Shown piece after piece: positions 6,065-9,509 of a stretch of 9,509 nt of DNA. Made by a program: the position numbers and the translations under genes. The notes under the pieces were generated by a model. That model searched no databases and was not told the DNA's origin. It was given only the letters and a program-made list of their open reading frames with translations. Position 1 is the stretch's first letter. Every line of letters starts with the position of its first letter. The stretch comes from Candidatus Omnitrophota bacterium (lineage in GTDB: Bacteria > Omnitrophota > Gorgyraeia > Gygaellales > Profunditerraquicolaceae): positions 1 through 9,509 of the forward strand of contig JALNZI010000048.1 in assembly GCA_023229385.1 (NCBI GenBank), written 5' to 3'.

Positions 6065-7105
6065 ATGTTCGTGAAAATGAAAATCCGCATTGAAAAAGAG
6101 CTGTCTGATTATATCAAAACCATAGACAAGCTATATTCACTCAATAAACTCTCCCCTATTCTTTTCAAAAGCATCAAAGAGTTCATTTGCCGTCCCGGGA
6201 AAAGAGTCCGCCCGATATTATTCTGCATCGGCTATCTTGGTTTTTCTAAAAAAACCCCTCCCGGGCTTTACCGCAGCGCGCTCTCCCTGGAACTACTGCA
6301 TGATTTCATGTTGGTTCACGACGACATTATTGATAAATCCGATACCCGCCGCGGCTCTCCCTCAATGCACGCCTTGCTAAACCAATACCTTGGCCCCAAA
6401 AAACATATTAAATTCAACGGAGAGGATTTGACTATTGTCATAGGTGACGTAATGTACGCCATGGGCCTGGACGCCTTCCTTGCGGTTAAAGAAAACTTGC
6501 AGCGCAAAGAAAATGCCTTAAGAAAACTTATCTCCGCAGCTTTATACACCGGAAGCGGAGAATTCATTGAACTGCTTTTAGGAATCAAGACATTAGAAAA
6601 AGTTACTCAGGAAGATATTTACAAGATTTATGATTATAAAACCGCAAATTATACTTTTGCCTCACCGTTAACAATGGGCGCCACCCTTGCCGGAGCAAAG
6701 ATTAATCAAACAAAAAAACTCTATTCTTACGGCATGCTTCTAGGAAGAGCCTTTCAGATCAAGGACGATATCATCGGAACTTTCGGCGAAGAAAAAGATA
6801 CCGGAAAATCAAACCTCACCGATATCAAAGAAGCAAAGAGGACTTTGCTCATCTGGCATGCTTATCATCACTCAACTAAAAATGAAAAATTAATAATCAA
6901 AAGGATTATGGATGGTAAATTCTCCAGCAAAGCCGAGCTGCTGAAAATGCGTGAAATCATTGTCCGTTCGGGCGCGTTGGGCTATGCGGAAAACCAAATT
7001 AATTATCTCTATATCAAGGCGAAAGCGCAACTAAACGCTTTAAAAATTAATCCGTGTTATAAACAGACGCTGGATAACTTCTCCCAAAAAATCCTTAGAG
7101 TATAA
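6065..7105 (+). CDS. crtE: Polyprenyl synthetase, probable geranylgeranyl diphosphate synthase
   Basis: Condenses isopentenyl diphosphate with allylic diphosphates, most likely making GGPP, the substrate of phytoene synthase. Seen in 346 residues: GKRVRP (45-50, diphosphate binding), the first Asp-rich motif DDIID (86-90) followed by DTRRG, TGSGEF (162-167), and the second Asp-rich region FQIKDDIIGTFG (230-241) followed by KDTGKSNL. The second motif ends in Gly instead of Asp, which is common in GGPP synthases of archaea and actinobacteria. Phe81 lies five residues before the first motif; in archaeal-type GGPP synthases an aromatic residue there limits chain length to C20. Nearby crtB and crtYc/crtYd support the carotenoid role. 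The ATG at 6065 has no Shine-Dalgarno; ATG 6077 (MKIRIEKEL) is a possible alternative start. The gene symbol is by role, not proven orthology. Confidence 0.87.
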   Translation: MFVKMKIRIEKELSDYIKTIDKLYSLNKLSPILFKSIKEFICRPGKRVRPILFCIGYLGFSKKTPPGLYRSALSLELLHDFMLVHDDIIDKSDTRRGSPSMHALLNQYLGPKKHIKFNGEDLTIVIGDVMYAMGLDAFLAVKENLQRKENALRKLISAALYTGSGEFIELLLGIKTLEKVTQEDIYKIYDYKTANYTFASPLTMGATLAGAKINQTKKLYSYGMLLGRAFQIKDDIIGTFGEEKDTGKSNLTDIKEAKRTLLIWHAYHHSTKNEKLIIKRIMDGKFSSKAELLKMREIIVRSGALGYAENQINYLYIKAKAQLNALKINPCYKQTLDNFSQKILRV

Positions 7106-7112
7106 CTACTCT
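7097..7112. terminator. Small hairpin across two abutting stop codons, possible weak terminator
   Basis: AGAGTA (7097-7102) and TACTCT (7107-7112) are perfect inverted arms around a TAAC loop. The loop contains the TAA of the prenyltransferase (7103-7105), and the first base of the converging TAG begins at 7106-7108. On the minus strand a T-run (TTTTTT, 7091-7086 region) follows about 5 nt after the stem. On the plus strand there is no T-run. With only 6 bp, termination here would be weak; it is listed because the convergent genes leave no other room. Confidence 0.3.
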
Positions 7113-7987
7113 TCTCCCCCGGTACAGATAAACTTACAACGGCCGCTTGTAGTATCAAGGGCAAGTTCATTGCCCGGGTCAAGTTCTAAGGCTTTATTCA
7201 TGTAAGAATTGTATTTTTCTTTCTCTCCCCTGATTTTAGCCAATTGCGCCAGGCGCACGTAAACATCCGCAAAAGATGGGTCAACTACAAGAGCCTTGTT
7301 CAAATATTCCTCAGCCTTATCTTTATTCCCCCCGGCAATTACAGGAGCCAAAAGATAATAACTGCCCAGCCCGAATAAAACCGCCGGGGAATCCGGCTGC
7401 AGTTTTTGCGCCTTATTCAGGTTTGTTTTTACCGCCAAACCGTCTATCGCCTTAGAAAATATCCCGCCGTAGTGCGCGAGCATTCCTTTTGAGCCGGCAT
7501 ACATAGCATATGCCCGCGCGTAATTACTTAAATCCACCTTATCTTGTCCCTGCTGAATAACTTTTGAAGCCAGCCGCACTGAACCAGTAAAATCCATCTT
7601 AAAATATTTAATATAAGCCAAACTTATTAACGCAGGGGAAAATCCGGGATCCTGTTTGATTGCCTCGCTTAAGAAACTTTCCGCTTTATCAGTATCATGC
7701 AACCTGCGGCAAGACTCTGCCAGACCCCATTTCAGCTCTACCATATTAGGATATTTATCCAGGAGCGCGGCGAAAACATGATATGCAGCCCGATCCTGAT
7801 GTAAGTTTAAATAAACCAGGCCCAAAACATACTGATCTTCCAGCAGGCCCTGATTTCTGGCTACCGCATCCTGAGCAGCCGAAAGGGTCAATGCATCCGC
7901 CTTATTATGTAATGCCTTCCAATCCATGGAATACAATGCCGGCAGATAAGTAAATAAGGTCAGTAACAATATAAATATTTTTTTCAT
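7106..7987 (-). CDS. Exported TPR-repeat protein
   Basis: A 293-residue protein with a signal peptide (MKK, then hydrophobic to about residue 20) and several tetratricopeptide repeats, at about 51-84, 86-118, 119-147, 205-238 and 239-272. The last two are the most regular (KAEEYLNKALVVDP at 224-237, NKALELDPGN at 264-273). Between repeats 3 and 4 is a longer insert (150-200). Such proteins are scaffolds; the sequence gives no substrate or partner. Two cysteines close the chain (CKFIC, 284-288). The ATG at 7987 overlaps the crtYd stop (ATGA) and begins a clean signal peptide, so I prefer it to the in-frame ATG at 8014, which would bury the signal peptide. It is the third gene of the lycopene-cyclase operon, so it is probably co-expressed with carotenoid formation, but a direct role is speculative. 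Confidence 0.83.
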   Translation of the reverse strand: MKKIFILLLTLFTYLPALYSMDWKALHNKADALTLSAAQDAVARNQGLLEDQYVLGLVYLNLHQDRAAYHVFAALLDKYPNMVELKWGLAESCRRLHDTDKAESFLSEAIKQDPGFSPALISLAYIKYFKMDFTGSVRLASKVIQQGQDKVDLSNYARAYAMYAGSKGMLAHYGGIFSKAIDGLAVKTNLNKAQKLQPDSPAVLFGLGSYYLLAPVIAGGNKDKAEEYLNKALVVDPSFADVYVRLAQLAKIRGEKEKYNSYMNKALELDPGNELALDTTSGRCKFICTGGEE

Positions 7988-8280
7988 TTTATGCGCCTCT
8001 TGGCAAACTCCCAAAAAATAATCCCCAGGGAAACCATGCTGAAGCCAAAAAGAAAATCCTCCAACGGAATACTCCCAGCCCTTATCCCGAGGAAAAACTG
8101 TTTGTTATACATAACAATACCTGATCCGGTAAGGTAACCATTCACCAGGAATTTAAAACCTAATATGATAATAAGGAATAGATAAAATAGTTTTTGCTTA
8201 AAGATACCAACCCTTGCCAGCTTATCAATCAGCAGTGTCAGAATTACAGAACTGAGAGCTATTAAAGTGTATTCTTTCAT
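7984..8280 (-). CDS. crtYd: Lycopene cyclase, CrtYd-type subunit
   Basis: Small (98 residues) membrane protein with three predicted helices (about 4-20, 30-48, 74-91) and the lycopene-cyclase-domain signature IPLEDFLFGF (71-80). In the heterodimeric cyclases of actinobacteria and Myxococcus, CrtYc and CrtYd together form one beta-ionone ring-closing enzyme acting on lycopene in the membrane; in archaea and Bacteroidetes the two halves are fused. The preceding gene is the matching CrtYc half, and the two overlap by 4 nt (ATGA), as expected for equimolar subunits. A Shine-Dalgarno GAGAGG sits 5 nt before the ATG, inside the end of crtYc. The C-terminal KRRIK is encoded by the Shine-Dalgarno region of the TPR gene. 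Ring type and substrate (lycopene or a C50 relative) cannot be read from the sequence. Confidence 0.82.
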   Translation of the reverse strand: MKEYTLIALSSVILTLLIDKLARVGIFKQKLFYLFLIIILGFKFLVNGYLTGSGIVMYNKQFFLGIRAGSIPLEDFLFGFSMVSLGIIFWEFAKRRIK

Positions 8281-8585
8281 TTAAGCCTCTCTTTGATGTA
8301 TTTAAGCGCCTCCCAGGTGAATATACAGCAGAATGGCACAACTATAAAAAATAGCCACTCCTCAATCGGAAGGTTAATAATTTTAATCCCGAACACCCCT
8401 TCGGGATTAAAATACCAATGCCCGCGCCAGGTAGCAAAAACATCCCAGGCACCAAAAATAATTATCAATAGACTTAAAGAAAAGAAAAGTGCCTTGAAAT
8501 TACGCCAAAATTTTAAAGGAGGATAAAAACTAAGCAACAGCGGGAAAATAACGGAAAACATCAGGGCGATCATGTACTTTGACAT
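8277..8585 (-). CDS. crtYc: Lycopene cyclase, CrtYc-type subunit
   Basis: A 102-residue membrane protein with three helices (about 4-22, 30-48, 74-92). It has the classical first-half signatures of the bacterial heterodimeric and archaeal lycopene cyclases: AWDVFATWRGHWYFNPEG (46-63) and LPIEEWLFF (72-80), the acidic PxEEW element being thought essential for ring closure. It pairs with CrtYd, encoded immediately after it with a 4-nt overlap. It is the first gene of its operon and lies divergent from crtB across 93 nt. The ATG at 8585 has no Shine-Dalgarno; a -10 box ends 6 nt before it, so its message is predicted to be leaderless. An internal ATG (Met5) is less likely because the promoter geometry fits 8585. 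Confidence 0.87.
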   Translation of the reverse strand: MSKYMIALMFSVIFPLLLSFYPPLKFWRNFKALFFSLSLLIIIFGAWDVFATWRGHWYFNPEGVFGIKIINLPIEEWLFFIVVPFCCIFTWEALKYIKERLK

Positions 8586-8620
8586 ATGCTTATTTTATTA
8601 CTAACCGGCTATTTTAGCAA
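8585..8620 (-). promoter_or_regulatory. Promoter of the crtYc-crtYd-TPR operon
   Basis: On the minus strand, TTGCTA (8620-8615), a 17-nt spacer and TAAAAT (8597-8592) are followed by 6 nt and then the ATG of crtYc. The usual start site 7 nt past the -10 box is the A of that ATG (8585). This predicts a leaderless transcript, consistent with the missing Shine-Dalgarno. Confidence 0.6.
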
Positions 8621-8644
8621 TCAGATTTCCGGCGTTTAAATCCT

Positions 8645-8679
8645 TTGTTTTTAGGTTATTTGATTGTAAAATAGTCCTA
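8645..8679 (+). promoter_or_regulatory. Promoter of crtB
   Basis: TTGTTT (8645-8650), a 16-nt spacer and TAAAAT (8667-8672) precede the crtB ATG by 6 nt, so transcription would start at the A of the ATG (8679). The -10 sequence is identical to that of the divergent crtYc promoter and the spacing to the start codon is the same, which suggests matched control of both units. No Shine-Dalgarno is present. Confidence 0.5.
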
Positions 8680-9509
8680 TGCATAATCAAAAGCTACGAT
8701 TGGGCTTTCAGGAAGCAAAAAAAATCACCAAGAAATTCGCCAAAACTTTTTATCTGGCCTCTCTTTTCCTGCCCCGAGAAAAGAAATACGCCAGTTACAC
8801 CATATACGCAATTTGCCGCTTAAGCGATGAAGCAGTAGACAATCCTGCCTCTTTAGGTCAAAATAAAAACTTGCAAGAATTAGAACTGAAGATATCTCAG
8901 GCCTACTCGGAAAAACAAATAGACGATCCGCTACTGGCGGCTTTCAGCCAAACAGTTAATAAATACAAAATCCCTCAAGAATACTTTAACGCACTGCTCC
9001 AAGGAATGCACATGGACCTGGAACTAAAACGCTATAAAGACTTTACCTCTCTTTACGAATACTGCTACAGGGTAGCCGGAGTGATCGGCCTAATCATGTT
9101 GAGGATTTTCAGATATAAGGATAACTCCGCTGAAGAATTCGCCATAAAACTGGGGGTTGCCATGCAACTTACAAATATCCTAAGGGATATAAAAGAAGAC
9201 CTGACCCGCGGCAGGATTTATTTGCCCCAGGATGAAATGGCCAAGTTTAAGATCAGTGAAAAACAACTGTTAGAAAGCAGAATTGATAAGAATTTCAAAA
9301 ATTTCCTGATTTTCCAAATTGACCGCTGCCGGCAATTTTATGATGATTCTTCACAAGGAGTCAAACTCATCAATAGCCGTTTTGACAGATTTGTAGTATT
9401 ATGCATGAAAGAGGTTTATGCCGCAATATTGAAAAAAATTGAAGAAAATAATTACGATATTTTCACTACCCGGACATACGTGAGTAAAACTAAAAAAGTA
9501 CGGCTTGTA
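8679..9509 (+). CDS. crtB: Phytoene synthase (3' end beyond window)
   Basis: Joins two GGPP molecules head to head to phytoene, the first carotenoid step. The frame is open from the ATG at 8679 to the last base (277 codons), so about the last 10-25 residues of a normal-length enzyme are missing. Seen: the first Asp-rich motif RLSDEAVDN (47-55; Asp50, Asp54), YCYRVAGVIGLIM (128-140), and the second motif QLTNILRDIKEDLTRGRIYLP (from 163; Asp170, Asp174), with RGRIYLP typical of CrtB. Hopanoid-pathway squalene/phytoene synthase relatives share these motifs; the divergent crtYc/crtYd operon and the nearby prenyltransferase favour CrtB. It appears to have a leaderless start. No desaturase (crtI) is in the window; it may follow on the right. 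Confidence 0.9.
   Translation, partial: MHNQKLRLGFQEAKKITKKFAKTFYLASLFLPREKKYASYTIYAICRLSDEAVDNPASLGQNKNLQELELKISQAYSEKQIDDPLLAAFSQTVNKYKIPQEYFNALLQGMHMDLELKRYKDFTSLYEYCYRVAGVIGLIMLRIFRYKDNSAEEFAIKLGVAMQLTNILRDIKEDLTRGRIYLPQDEMAKFKISEKQLLESRIDKNFKNFLIFQIDRCRQFYDDSSQGVKLINSRFDRFVVLCMKEVYAAILKKIEENNYDIFTTRTYVSKTKKVRLV

Overview
The window carries eleven protein genes packed tightly on both strands, with no RNA gene, transposon or CRISPR array that I could see. Promoters look bacterial (sigma70-like -35/-10 boxes) and codon use looks similar throughout. The lysyl-tRNA synthetase, the DUF1573 protein, the thioredoxin-CcdA fusion and the split carotenoid cyclase recall uncultured bacteria of the PVC side of the tree, such as Omnitrophota. 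That placement is a guess from gene content, not a measured phylogeny.

Left part (1-5992), all on the minus strand. A six-gene run is read from right to left: an NDH-2-like flavoprotein, a DoxX membrane protein, a pyrimidine-dimer glycosylase, a thioredoxin-CcdA membrane protein, a DUF1573 secreted protein and an HtpX-like M48 protease. Five of these are joined by overlaps or a 2-nt gap; htpX sits behind an 82-nt spacer holding a GC-rich hairpin. An intrinsic terminator follows htpX, and its U-tract runs straight into a textbook promoter for lysS. The lysS reading frame is broken by a -1 shift near 237-242: the catalytic-domain sequence continues in another frame to the window edge.

Right part (5993-9509), carotenoid biosynthesis. 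A geranylgeranyl diphosphate synthase-type prenyltransferase (plus strand) runs into the operon crtYc-crtYd-TPR protein (minus strand), and the two stop codons abut with no gap. Divergent from crtYc, crtB (phytoene synthase) runs off the right edge. Together these give GGPP to phytoene and, after a desaturase not in this window, lycopene cyclisation by the CrtYc/CrtYd pair. The TPR protein is exported and of unknown role.

Two features of gene expression stand out. First genes of transcription units (lysS, crtYc, crtB, perhaps the prenyltransferase) have no Shine-Dalgarno, and their predicted transcription start falls on or within a few bases of the ATG, so they look leaderless. Internal genes instead use Shine-Dalgarno sequences buried in the last codons of the gene upstream, which gives those upstream proteins short basic C-terminal tails.
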